A DNA stretch of 64,000 nucleotides from Struthidea cinerea (Eukaryota > Chordata > Aves > Passeriformes > Corcoracidae). The translations under genes and the position numbers were made by a program. Positions 38,152 through 49,454 of the stretch are shown piece by piece (the first letter of the stretch is position 1; the number at the start of each line of letters is the position of its first letter). The notes beneath the pieces were generated by a model, which searched no databases, was not told where the DNA came from, and worked only from the letters and a program-made list of their open reading frames with translations. The stretch covers positions 1,462,573-1,526,572 of the forward strand of contig VZTI01003778.1 in the NCBI GenBank assembly GCA_013397865.1. Reading direction: 5' to 3'.

Positions 38152-38365
38152 TTAATTTCTACATCTGTCTGAAGTACTCTTGGAGGCAAAAAACCCAAAA
38201 AAAATAATGTGTCTGGACAAGTTAGAAAGACATTCCTACACTCCAGAAAGCATTCGGCTCTGAGGAGAGGAGCTGGGAGACACTAAAAATGGATAGCCTT
38301 TAGGAAAATACAGTGGAGCTGAAAGGGATATGATTAGTTCCATTTCTTGAAGAAAGGATTCAGCT

Positions 38366-38465
38366 TTCTAACAGATGGGGAGAAATGGCTTGTGTCAGGG
38401 GAGGGAAAAGAGCAGAAATCAGAACTTCAGTCAATAGTCTTATTCTTGAACTAAGGCTACCTTTT
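38366..38465 (-). mobile_element. MIR-like SINE relic, antisense orientation
   Basis: In antisense order the plus strand reads 'taacagatggggagaaatgg', 'gagcagaaatcagaacttca', 'gtcaatagtcttattcttga' and 'actaaggctac'. These parallel antisense MIR: 'tacagatgggg', 'ggcagagccaggattagaac', 'gtcctgactcccagtcttg' and 'ctctaaccactaggc'. The copy is diverged, but the order of words and the anticodon-side end are convincing by eye. Confidence 0.55.
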
Positions 38466-39369
38466 ATGTGCACATTCTGTGGTAATCACCTAAAACTTTA
38501 ATGTAACATAGACTTTACAAACCTAAAATGTAATTTATGTTTTTTATCTAGGATGATCCATAGGAATGAAATTGATGGCTAACACCATTATTTTTGATAT
38601 CCATGAAATACTTAAACTGAAAGAAGTGAAAAGGGAGATTTTGTACCCACTAAGCTGATGGAGCTCTCACTGAGAAATGTGAAATTATGTAAATGTGGAG
38701 TTTTAAGAGCAACAGAGGAACTTTTTTCTATTATGCACACACAATTATTAACAAAGGTCACCCAGTGGTTAGCTCAGCTTTACAGCAAACAGCTTATTTA
38801 GGAACCATGCATGGGTATAATAAAAATTTGACATAAGCTATCAACAGCTATAGCAGTGATGTAAATTTGTGATTTGTAGAACTATGGTTAATTTTAGCTG
38901 ATTTAAACAGAAATAAGCTGCTGTGTTTCCTGGACTCATATGAGATAGGAAATAGCAGCACAACTTGGACAAAACATATTCACTCTAAAAAGACTATTTG
39001 TTTCTCAGGTCAAAAGCAGGCATAAGCATAGCACACATTTAATAAAGGTATTTACCTCTATATTTCTCCATATTTAGTTGGTTATACCCAGAGTTTTAAT
39101 TAAAGTCTACATTTTTTTCATTTTTAGTCATATTTTTCTGATGAGCAACACATGCAGCTTCAGGCCCATGCATATTGAAATGGTTTTTATTAACCATTTG
39201 CTCACAAGATGAGTTAGAGGACAGTGAAATTCCACTAATTCTAGTTACAAAATCTGGGAAACTAGAACAAGCAAAAAGGAAAAAAAATAAAACAACACCA
39301 GTAGTTCAAGGTTCATGACAAAAAATTACATCCTTCACATACTTACAGATTTCTGAAGCATAGCTTTGC

Positions 39370-39395
39370 ATTTTATTAATATTTATTAATAAAAT
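39370..39395. repeat. 26-bp A/T palindrome (12-bp arms)
   Basis: ATTTTATTAATA is separated by TT from its exact reverse complement TATTAATAAAAT. It is a perfect inverted repeat that could extrude as a cruciform or arise by chance in A/T-rich DNA. Confidence 0.9.
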
Positions 39396-40339
39396 AAACC
39401 ACATAATCATTCATGGCTCATGCCCACCATTGTGCAGTATATAAATGTCAGTAGGTATCAATTTCCAAGGGAATTGCTCAAGAAATTTAAAATTAATATT
39501 AACATGATGTGCCAATATCACATCTACCCATATGCACTTGGGATCACTGAGGCTAGTCCCCATTTTGCAAAGAAACTTCTTTTGCACTGCACTATATCAC
39601 ACTTTTGGTTCAGAGGCTTTACTCCCAACAGTGTAGATGTCTAAAATCACCTTTTTTTTTTTTAAGGATTCACAGAACTTTATGTATTTATAATTGTGGA
39701 TTTTGTGCATGTCTAAAGATGCAAATATAGTATCTTATTAAGTGCTCCTAAATCACTAGTTCTCATTACCTGCAAACACAGTCCAGTGTTGGTAGCATAT
39801 TTACCTTTACAAGTACCTTGAAATCACAGAATTTTACTGTATTTAAATTACTGCTAAAGATGCATTTCATTTGCAAGAAATCCCAGACTTCATGCTGAAG
39901 AGTAAAAATAACGTGATCTCTAATAGAGAGATGTTGCCCTTAAGAGTGCACTGTACATCACAATACTGGAGCCTATTGTGGGATTTATTCATCCAAGTGA
40001 TTAAGTACCAATGTGAGTGTTGGAACCAAATGTACAATATGTAAAAAAAACTGACAAATCTAATGGTTAGATTTTTCAAAGGCTCCGAGCTGTAGGTTCA
40101 CTAAAAAAAAGGTAAAGTCATCTCTGCTAAACAGATTATTCTGGTAACCCACTTAAAGAAGAAAAAAAAAAAAAAAGATGCTTCTAATGTTCTTAATTTA
40201 ATCATCATACCTAAAAATATTTTTAGTCAACACATAACGGATAAATTTTCTGAATCACATCATACAGTGTTTTTCCAGATTTTCACAAAAGAGAGTTGGG
40301 TTTTTTTTCCACAAATTCATGTTCTTCTTTTTGCCACAG

Positions 40340-40393
40340 CAATAACAGCCAGACATACAGTATTAGGAGATCAGGAAAATGGGAGGACAAAAG
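40340..40393 (+). other. Candidate 54-base exon with consensus splice sites (low confidence)
   Basis: The acceptor is a strong pyrimidine tract, GTTCTTCTTTTTGCCACAG, ending at 40339. The donor is AAAAG|GTAAGTT starting at 40394. The segment between is 54 bases, a multiple of three. Two of its three frames are open: one reads ITARHTVLGDQENGRTK and the other NNSQTYSIRRSGKWEDK. A phase-symmetric cassette exon would be possible. No neighbouring plus-strand exon with matching phase was confirmed, and the peptide matches nothing I know. This is the best plus-strand splice-site pair I found. Confidence 0.25.
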
Positions 40394-40992
40394 GTAAGTT
40401 CACTTGCACCACCATCATGTCTTACAAGTGAGTTTGCAGCATAATATGTGTATCAGTAACACAGTGATAGTTAAATCTGATGGAGTTTTGTGATAATTTT
40501 ATTTATGCCCTAATTCATAAAGTAGATTAAGTGTTTGAGATACCTAACATTGTTTCATTAATATATACAGCAAACTAGCTTAATAAAATAAATTAACCAG
40601 AGTATTTCTCAGCCCTGTAACTGCACTCATTTCAATAATTCTATTGCCAGTTCACAAACTTTTCCAAAAAGCTTCCCAACTAGAGAAAGTATAAACACTA
40701 GAATAACAGATTTACTGCTGTTATCAAAGCCCCAGCAGGTAGATAGGGTGCAGAAAGAGGAATTAGATCAGAAGTCTCTAAGCCTTATTGATACCATTGT
40801 AGCCTGTCAATGAGTAGAGTGCCTTTCTTGCTCACTTTGCTCTGAACAGTCTCCTGCCTTTCACCAGCACCTTGCAGCATCACACGTGTCCTACGAGCTT
40901 TGCTCCTCTAACCTGAAGTAATCTGCAGTTAGCTGACAGACCACAATCAGCCCCTATCCTTTCAGAATGGCTGGATTTTATCCATATTGTAC

Positions 40993-41133
40993 CTTCCGAT
41001 ACGTAAAACGAGTCGAGCTGGCTTCCCGCTAGGCAATACATTATCTCCAAACATATAAAGTGATTTAGCACAGGAAATACCAACACGCAGAGGCAGCTCC
41101 CCCATGCTATCCACATGCACAACCATCAGTTTG
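40993..41133 (-). other. Candidate coding exon with CpG cluster, unidentified (low confidence)
   Basis: A 141-base minus-strand segment begins after TCATTTCTGCAG and ends at CGGAAG|GTACAA. The frame is one base, 46 codons, then two bases. The translation includes KLMVVHVDSMGELPLRVGIS and SGKPARLVLRIG and reads like a beta-rich globular segment. Five CpG dinucleotides fall within about 40 bases (40996-41035), unusual against the CpG-poor surroundings and consistent with selection, though also with other causes. A second frame of the same strand is also open across the segment. No family is recognised. Confidence 0.25.
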
Positions 41134-41593
41134 CTGCAGAAATGACACCTCAGTGCATTGAGCTGGTTATATTTGCTTTGATTTTGCCAAACTGCAATCA
41201 CAGCTTCAATTCAGTGAAAGTTTATCCACTGCATAAAAATCTGGATTTCCCTTTAGGATTGGATCTAGACCTAAGCTTTAATGAACACTTTTACTAAGCC
41301 TAAACTAATTTTTAGGTTGGGCAATGCGCTTAAAAGTCACATTATTAAATCCCTGTAAATTCACCCCAGCAGCCTGTCTTTAATGCCAGTGGCTGAAGAA
41401 CTGACTCTTCAGTGATCATACACATGGATTCAGAAAAGTTTGCAGATTGGTGTCATTGGCACTGGTATACCAATACCCAAGTTCCAGCCATCCTTCTAGT
41501 AATACATATATACAGAGTTTTATCATAGAGAATTGACAGGTTTTTGAATACTGTCATAAGGGACATTAAGAGGTCATTACTGTACCTTGCTTC

Positions 41594-41615
41594 AAGCATG
41601 GTGTAAACCATGCTT
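41594..41615. repeat. Small inverted repeat, 9-bp arms
   Basis: AAGCATGGT and ACCATGCTT flank a 4-base spacer (GTAA). It is a perfect short hairpin with no evident function. Confidence 0.85.
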
Positions 41616-42144
41616 TGATCATTCTCGATAGGTACCTACTTAACTTATTTTCAGTACTCTCCAAGAATAGCCCAGATTCTCCCAACAAGATGTCTAAACA
41701 TTTCATTTCTCTTTTTTAAGAGAATGTCACCAAAAACTACTACTAATCCATCTTCCTAAAGTTCATTACTACTTCTCCTACTCATCACAGAGATAATATT
41801 GTTATACTGGTGCTAGAGCAGGCTTGCAGACCATTATGTCACCCCCTCTGGTACTACCTTCATCATGTTAAAGAACTCGGTCCATTCAGCCTGTCCTCAT
41901 TCTCCTAACACGCTCAGTGGTTTTCCTTCATTTCTCTGCAACCAGTTCAGACTCAATTGACTTTATGTTAGAACAACTAGTTAGATAGAAGAGGGGAGAG
42001 CAGTGAAGGTTGTCTGTCTGAACTTCCACAAAGGCTTTTGACACTTATCCATGATATCCTCATAGGCAAGCCCAAAAACTGCAGCCTGGAAAAGTAGACA
42101 GTGAGGTGGATTGAGAACTGGCTGAATGGCAGGGCTCAGGGTTT

Positions 42145-42989
42145 TTGTCAACATCACAGTCTAGCAGAAGGCCTGTAACTGGTGGGGTCCCCCAAGGGTT
42201 GATGCTGGACCCGATATTGCTTAGCTTATCCATCAACTTGGATGAAGGGATAGAGTGCCTCATCTGCAAATCTGCCGAGGATACAAAGCTCAGAGGCGTG
42301 GCCAATACCCCAGAGGGCTGCACGGCCTTTTAGAAGGATCTCATGCACTGGAGGGATGGGCAGTGCAGAACCCATTGAAACTCAGCAAAGGCAAGCTCAG
42401 GGTCCTGCACCTGGGAAGGAAGAACCCTTACTGGTGCACCAGTACAGGGTGTGCGCCAGCCTGCTGGAAAGTGGCTCTGCTGAGAAGGGCCTGGAGGACA
42501 ACAAGCTGTCCATGAGCCAGCGTGTCCTTGCAGCCGCAAAGGCTGATGGTATCCTGGGGTGCATTAGGAAGAGAATTGCCAGCAGATTGAGAGAGGTGAT
42601 CCTGCCCCTCTACTCAGCCCTGGTGAAGCACATCTGGAGTGCTGTGTCCAGTTCTGGGCTCCTCAGCACAGAGATACCTGGAGCTCCTGGGGCAAGACCA
42701 GCAGAGACCTACAAAGAGGGCAAAGGGACTGGAGCCCCTCACTTACAAGGAAAGACTGAGGGAGCTTGGCCTGTTCAGCCTCACAAAAAGACAAGTGAAA
42801 GAGAACCTCATCAATTTCTATAAGCATCTGAAAAGAGGGTGTCAAGAGCAGGAAGCCAGATGGTTCTTTTCCTATTGCTTGGTGGTGCCAAGCAATAGGA
42901 CAAGAAGCAATAGGCAGAAACCGATGCACAGGAAGTTCCACTTGAATATGAGGGAGAACTTCTTTACTGTGAGAGTGACTGTACACTGA
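42145..42989 (+). pseudogene. CR1 ORF2 reverse-transcriptase remnant, catalytic motif lost
   Basis: Two frames retain separate parts of ORF2. The first (42145-42333) holds VTGGVPQGLMLDP, the conserved G-VPQG block, then NLDEGIEC and the catalytic block. In active CR1 that block reads F-A-D-D-T-K-L; here it is S-A-E-D-T-K-L (codons at 42271-42291), so the first catalytic aspartate is Glu and the preceding Phe is Ser. A frameshift follows. The later part (42639-42989) holds EPLTYKERLRELGLFSL and ENLINFYKHLKRGCQEQEAR, then a stop. The endonuclease domain is missing through 5' truncation. It is a dead retroelement gene. Confidence 0.9.
42871..42899. repeat. 12-bp perfect hairpin inside the CR1 copy
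   Basis: CCTATTGCTTGG (42871-42882), a 5-base loop TGGTG, then CCAAGCAATAGG (42888-42899). The right arm sits where CR1 normally has a 'gtgcccagtgataggacaag'-type phrase. The left arm occupies a position where CR1 would normally run straight from tctttt into the agtggtgcc phrase. The left arm therefore looks like an inverted copy of the right arm. Confidence 0.9.
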
Positions 42990-45094
42990 ACAAATTGCCC
43001 AGGGAGGTTATGGAATCTCCTTTCCTGGAGATATTCAAAAGCCATCTAGATGCAATCCTAAGTAGCATGGTCTAGGGAGCCCTGCTTGAGTAGGGAGGTT
43101 GGACTAAATGATCTCCAGTGGTTACTTCCAAAATTCCTGTTCTGTGAAGTCTTTCTTGAAGTGTAATGTTCAAAATGGAATACAGCATTCCAGCTGAAGG
43201 CTTGCAATGGAAAGAGGGGAGGAAAAGAAACGTCCTTCCTGTTACAGTTCTGTTCAAATCTTTATCAATAAAGCAACACAGCTAAGTCTCGTTGCTCTTG
43301 TGACTTAGCATTGGATCTTTCTCCACAGAACCTCTGCTTGCTCCATTGCTTCTCATCCATACTTATGCAAGAAATTACTATCCCCCAAACAGTTTACTCC
43401 CACCTAAATTTCATCCTATACTTTTCAGATCACTTAAGTTACAAAATTATTTTGAATTCATTTTGAATTCTGATCCCATCCTCAAAAAATAGCACCTCAC
43501 CCCAGTTTGCTTCATTACAGCCTTTAATAAAACAGCTAAGTTATCAATTAAATCCTCAGAATCATGCCCCAAATAAGCCTTAAAAAATCTGTTGGGTAGA
43601 CCCTTTTGTTTTGGGTACAAATAACTCCTCCTTGGTACAATTGCCCAACTGGTTGGGAGTCTACCTTACAACATTTTCACCTAGACAACATGTCTTATAT
43701 TCATTACAAAAGTGTAGCATAAGACTGCTTTAAAAGCTTTTCTGAATCCAGGATACAGAGGAATTCATTGCTTTGCCTCTATCCACACATATTTTTCCCT
43801 GCCATAGAAGGGGGTTATATTAGTTAGATATAATTTGTTTTTGAGGTGTTTCTGGCTGCTCTTCATCCTCTATTTCCTAGATATTTCCAAACTGTACATT
43901 AATTTGTTACACAATTTTGCCAATGATTAAAATCTGTCTGACTAGTCTAGAAGGTGCCCTGCTTCTTTCCTCTCATCAACCCCTCACTTTTTAAAAGCTA
44001 AGAAAGCACTGTCCTTTTCCTCAGTTTTTTCGGTACCTCATCCACTCTCCACAAATTCTACAGGTATTTATTGAACAACTGAATAAATCACTATGGTCAA
44101 GGACAGATTCAAATGACATGGGAAAAATCCAAGGTATACTTTCCTATCCATACAGAAACATCACCCCTTTTTCAGGGGTATTAACTGCCCTAGCCAGCAG
44201 CATACAATTGTCTCATTGAGTGACAATGGATATGAAAGAGTTAAAAATTCAGCCTTCTCAGCATCCATCCTCAGAGGCACAGGAATTTTGTGTATTACAT
44301 CCCAGAATTTTGCTCTCCCGAACTGGAGGCAGAACAATTCCTTTCAACCAGCAAAATGGAGGAAGAAATCCTTCAAGCTTTCAGACCAGATTGATCACTC
44401 AAGAGACACAACTAACTCGGATAAATGTCCAAACTTGAGGCTGCTTTCTGAATTGATGCTTTTGAGGTTTGCTCATACCAATCATTAGTCACCACCATTT
44501 ATTAGCTTGCAGATAAACTGAAATACATCCTGGGAAAGAGAGAAAAATATTCTCCCAGGACCTTGGTTATTGATTTTATTTATTAACTAAACTTAAGCTA
44601 AAGGCAAAATTAATAACATTCTACATGCGTAGCAGAAACTTGGAGGAGAGACTGTGTGAAAGCAGGCCTCTCCCATTTGTATACCTCTGAAGAGGTCACC
44701 TTCTATCATAGGCCTCACAAATTCAGGACCATAAAGATGAGTGAGCATTAAACACCAGTAGACAGAAGTGAGGCACGCACCAGGTTGTTTGGAGGCATAC
44801 AAAGGACTCCACCAGCACAGCCCTCAGAAATGACCCCTGCCACACTGATTCTTAGACCCTAAGCAAACAGGCATGCACGAAAAGACATTGAATTTCTCAT
44901 GTCTGACAGATGGGAAATTTGGAGCTGACTAAACACATGCCCAACCCTATATCCTTAGACCAGATAGCACTGCATTGACCTCTGGCTGATGGAAATGCCA
45001 GAAGAGTATCATCTGAATGTGACCCCTTAATGTAGTCCATGTGTGAAAACCCTAAGAAACAGTTCTCTTTCCAGTGGAGGCCAGGAAACAAATG

Positions 45095-45165
45095 AAAAAC
45101 GTTCACTGAAGTCAAGGGATTTACACTGGCATAAATCTGACACACAGAAAAATTAGGGATCCAAA
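45095..45165. mobile_element. Probable old amniote interspersed repeat relic
   Basis: The phrases 'ttcactgaagtcaagggatt', 'tacactggcataaatctgac' and 'aaaaattaggga' resemble an ancient dispersed repeat of archosaur and turtle genomes ('ccactgaagtcaatgga', 'tttacaccagcataaat'). I cannot give the family name with confidence. It lies inside a 93-codon minus-strand frame, which is therefore probably not a gene. Confidence 0.4.
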
Positions 45166-45789
45166 CTCTGTCCTCCAAACTGAGGCCAAAAGGATCCCAT
45201 GGAAAGACCTTCTACAGCAGTTTCCATATCCATAGCCACACTATTCTGTTCAGAAACATAAAATAGCTAGTGCCATATTCTGTAACACTAAAGAATACGA
45301 AATATTGTCCTGAAATAAGAACGATTCCTTTGAAGAACTTCTTTTTCATGTAAACCCAAATGCCTTTCCAAGTTAATTAAGTTTACCAAAAGGGCCTAGG
45401 GGCATGAAGCACTGAAATTGTATTGAAATTCAATAGGAAACTGGCCACTAAATCTTATTTCAAAAATCCTAGTGTCAACTAATTATTTGTAAAGAGTGGC
45501 TCTTCAGAAACATTTACTTTTCTAAATAGATATTCCCAATATGTATGATCCTTGCCTAAACAAATTTGTATTTCCTTCAGCACAAACATATTTTTACACC
45601 AATATTTATAGATTGCACCACTGTGATTCGTTAACAAATGAAGTCTTTTTTCTGTGCACACAAATGACTTAAAGAATATTAAAATAAATTCTAACTTCCT
45701 TGGTTCTGGAAGGGCATATTCTTATTGACATCTTTATTTTGCAAAAATGCTCTGAGAGATGTATTTGGCAAATAATATTGCTCTTGCAG

Positions 45790-45886
45790 ATCTCACTGCT
45801 TCAGAAACATGACTTCTCTGAGGAAACACTAGATCTTGTAACAGAAATATCTTTAAATCTTTTAGATAGCCAGTCCACAGGGAAAG
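45790..45886 (+). other. Candidate coding exon, unidentified (low confidence)
   Basis: A plus-strand segment of 97 bases follows ATTGCTCTTGCAG and ends at GGGAAAG|GTTTAAG. It encodes 32 codons plus one base, starting in phase 0; the other two frames contain stops. The peptide includes LLQKHDFSEETLDLVTEISL, which has the look of paired amphipathic helices, as in HEAT or armadillo repeats. That is an impression only. The donor is non-ideal at its third position. The open frame extends on both sides (45700-45942), a length chance allows. Confidence 0.2.
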
Positions 45887-48223
45887 GTTTAAGAAAGGAT
45901 CAAAGCTTGTCCTTTCAGCTTGAATTATTCCATTACAGCTGAATGTGACATAATTACAAAAGATGTTGGATGTGGAATCTCATCAGGATTATCTGACACT
46001 CATCTTTGTTGAAAAAGTCTCCCCAGCTGTTGCTCTGATAGCACAAATGTGACAGGAGTGCAGAACACAAAAGTAGTTGCAAGTGACTGCTGCTTTGGCG
46101 CTGGTTTAGGCTCTGTGCAGCACACTGACTTTTCAGCCACCTCAAATAGTGAGGCTGTTTAGGACTGACTCGCAGGTGAGAGGGAATACCAAGCATGCTA
46201 CCGAATTTCTAAATAAGAAAATTTGTTTGAAGCAGCCCATAGACCAATACGGGCTTTATGTTATGTAGCTGACAGACACAAGGAAATAATCTTTCTTATG
46301 CAAGGTCACCATAACTCAGTGAGTGGCTGGTCACTGCCTTTTTTCCTTTCCTTTAAAAATCTTGCTATATTGTCCGAGTTTGTTTTCATTGAGATCAGAA
46401 CACAGGGCTTACAACATGTAAGATAAAGCACATTCTTTTTACAACCTACATTTCTCTCTGCATTTGATGCATTCTAAACCAGTACATACAACCTCAAATA
46501 GGAAGGAGTACATTTCCTATAGTGCTACTGTATTTGTATGTATATATTTTTTTTTTTTTATTTTGTGGAAGGAGCTCAGTTGTAAACTATAACATCAAAC
46601 ATCAAATCTTGAATAATTATCCATTCCAGAGGATTTGGTAGCTGTAAAAATACTTTTCTTTCCTTCCTTGTCATGGATTACATTTCCTTCATACATTATT
46701 AATGAAGTTAAACTACTAGTAACATGCCAAATGTGCTGCATAGGAGATTTGTGCCTAATCCAGCACAAAACAGGCCCAGTCACATAATGATAGAAAAAAA
46801 AGAACAAATGTCAACAGTTTCACACTGGGACTAGATTAAGCGGACCGTACTTACTGATTCCTTACACAGGGATTATCTCACTTTTAGAGCTATGAGAAGA
46901 CAAGCCACACTTCTATATTATTAACACAGAACTGCACCTCAAAAAGAACCACCAGAGTCCCCAAGCCTGCTTACAGACACACACACAGAAACTGTCATTT
47001 ATTAAACGTCACAAACTCTTTTGGATAACAGATGTAAAACCAAGATATTAATAGTAATATACATAAAAAACGCCCTTCTGCTGCTTTAGATCTCAGTCCA
47101 ACTTTCAGTGGAATTTGTGCACAACCCTTAGGAGCATATTACTTACAATTAGATTCCAACTGAATCCCAATTAAACTAAAATAGCTGGTGTCTATGGTCT
47201 TTACCTTCTTACTATGGAAAACTTTCTTTGGCTTAGGATCCAGATGCCAACAGCTAACATGTATTAGCCTGATAAGTAAAGTGCTCATTGAAGGCAACGA
47301 AACTGTACTAATTCTTAAGCATTTACAGGAACAAGCATTTGGCACAAAACTGTCTGGCAACTAAGCAATAATAATGTCCAAACAGAAGTAGAATTTGTGG
47401 GGTTTAATCTCTCTGCAAGGTATATTCACTAAACTCCCTAGGGCACAGGCTGATGTTTACTGAGATAACATAGGTATGGTTTTGCAAGATGAAGAATATT
47501 GCTTTAAGATGCTTACTGCTGTATCAGGAACACTGAAGCCATGACACAGACAGCAGGGCCAGTGAAAACTTGCTTTGTCATTTCATATTTGTTAAAAATG
47601 TTCAAGGAGTAGCTGTCCCAGCAGACTGGGCGAGATCAGGTGTCATCTGTCTACACCACTCTTCACTCTATGCTGGATCAGGTATCGTCTGTGCTACTGC
47701 AGCTGGCAGTGGGCTGGTAGCAACAGCACAGCTTGTGCTGCGCCTGGCTCAACACAGCACAACTGAGCGCACACACTGATCCAGGCCTAATTAGCATTAG
47801 CAGAGATCTAGCAGGAAGGGTTGTTAAATCACAAATTAAATCTGCAGCTCCAAGTTGCTCTTTTGCAGGTAAAAACAGGCTTTAAACAGTTCCGTCTTCC
47901 AACTTCAGCCCTGCCCAGTCAGAGCTACGTAGTCTCTGGAAGTTACCTTTGTCAGAAGTCAAAACATTACATGCATATTGTGTGTGTTTTATAATTTGGG
48001 TCATTTCAGAAACCTAGACAGGAACCTACAAAAGGCTCACTGACAGCACAAGGGCAAGTTATTCCTAACAAAGCCATGCTTTAAGCCAGTTTCAACAGCC
48101 CTTATGGATAGTCATCCTGTAATTGACCTGCCATCCAGTCTCTTCAGGGTCCCACAAAATGCGCTGGAATATACAAAGCAAATACTTAAAATCAAATGAG
48201 AATTTATTCCAAACATTGTACAT

Positions 48224-48255
48224 TCTTTTCCACAAGCACTCTTTTCCACAAGCAG
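48224..48255. repeat. 16-base tandem duplication
   Basis: Two adjacent copies of TCTTTTCCACAAGCAC, the second ending in G instead of C. Such a small tandem duplication is typical of replication slippage. Confidence 0.9.
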
Positions 48256-49454
48256 GGGGAAATCGAGTGAGCAAAAAGAAACCAGAAGGTTATCTTGTGT
48301 AAGCTCCAAAACATTAGTAAGTCCAAATAATTATATAGTCACTAGCACATAAAAACTAATTTGCTCACTAAAAGCCTGGGCTTATACTCCCTTACCAAGA
48401 GCATGATTCATTGCAGTCATGAGAACCCATGCCCTTAGTTTCTTAGGGCTTTCCACTAAAACCCATGAAGAAAACAGAATATTGTATCCACCAGACAACC
48501 TTCCTACAATTCTTCTGCACACACACGTGCAGGAATAGAGTGGGAAATGCTAAAGGCAGAAGAGGAAGAAAATAACCAAAGCATATGTTCAGGAGAGATG
48601 ACTGGGATGTATCAATCTCCTTTTTTATAAAGAAATAGTCCACTGACTACAAGAAAGTGTCTGCTGCACTATCTGCATGGAGCCCCTCCACTCCATACCA
48701 GGCTTAACATTTGTTCCTGTCATGGCACTCTAGACCGTGTAACTCTGTGGAGCTCTTCTGATGGAGCTTTCTGCAAATACCCCGTGAAATGCAGTTTCTC
48801 ACTGCAGAAGGGGGCCCGTGAGGAAAGCTATTCAGCATCAAATTCTTTCCACAGTCTATGGACACTTATTAATCCAGCCCTTTTCCTTCCTAGTCCAAGG
48901 CCTTGGATTTCCCTAAGCTCTGTTTGGACCCCACAGGCAGCAAGAAATTATGTTTCTGAAGAGACTGAATAAGAGGTTAGGGAATATCCTAGCATAAAGG
49001 TTTCCTGCTTTGCAAATCTCATTGCACTATGTGACTCCATAGTGTTGTCTAAATAGGACATTGAAAAATAAAATTTAAGTTCAAGTTCATGTGACTTTTT
49101 TGGCACACTTTCATTTACTAAAATAATCATTTTTGACCCCATGAAATGTGTCAAGTACGAACAGTTGGGCTTCAAAGCAATATAACACCGCGAGTTGCAT
49201 GCTCAGCTTCAGTAAATACTAATTCATAATTGCAGCCTACGCTTTACCCAGTTTCAAAGTAGTTACCAAGTAAGAAGACAGTCATTACATTTCATTTGGT
49301 GAAAAGAGCACATCCCAAATGAGGTGTCTTCAAAGAAAAGAAACAGGACAACTTGCACTGACAACGTTTATCCTCTGTACTATGCAAAGCTCTCCTGATT
49401 CATCACCTATTCATCTGCCGCAGCCACATTACTGCCCTGCATCTGTTTGTGTCT

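Larger units (their letters stand above)
33993..41989. other. Unique DNA with old repeat relics and splice-bounded candidates
   Basis: No recognised gene. Probable repeat relics lie near 35.4, 36.2 and 38.4 kb. Four candidate exons (36531-36613, 37912-38151, 40340-40393, 40993-41133) occur here, making this the most exon-like part of the window; they are listed separately. A 26-bp A/T palindrome lies at 39370-39395, a 9-bp-arm hairpin at 41594-41615, and an A20 run at 36616-36635. Confidence 0.6.
41990..43150 (+). mobile_element. CR1 non-LTR retrotransposon, longest copy in window
   Basis: A plus-strand CR1 fragment of about 1.16 kb. It begins in the reverse-transcriptase domain (equivalent to 'CLDFSKAFDT', here cttccacaaaggcttttgac near 42023). 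It continues through the catalytic region, the thumb and connection region and the 3' untranslated region. The 3' part carries 'gtgccaagcaataggacaag', 'gcccagggaggttatggaat', 'ggagatattcaaaagccat' and 'gggaggttggactaaatgat'. It ends near 43147 at a degraded terminus (ttcctgttctgtgaag). Stops and frameshifts break the frame repeatedly, so the element is inactive. A 12-bp perfect hairpin at 42871-42899 is unlike the usual CR1 sequence at that point. Confidence 0.95.

Noticed and set aside
42663..42986. Minus-strand 107-codon frame in the long CR1
   Set aside because: Antisense shadow of the CR1 reverse-transcriptase remnant.
44685..44822. 138-base minus-strand segment ending CAGAG|GTATAC with phase matching the 57273-57414 candidate
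   Set aside because: The acceptor is CTGAG with no pyrimidine tract; the phase match alone has a one-in-three chance.
44897..45178. 93-codon minus-strand frame
   Set aside because: It overlaps a probable ancient dispersed repeat and has no recognisable domain.
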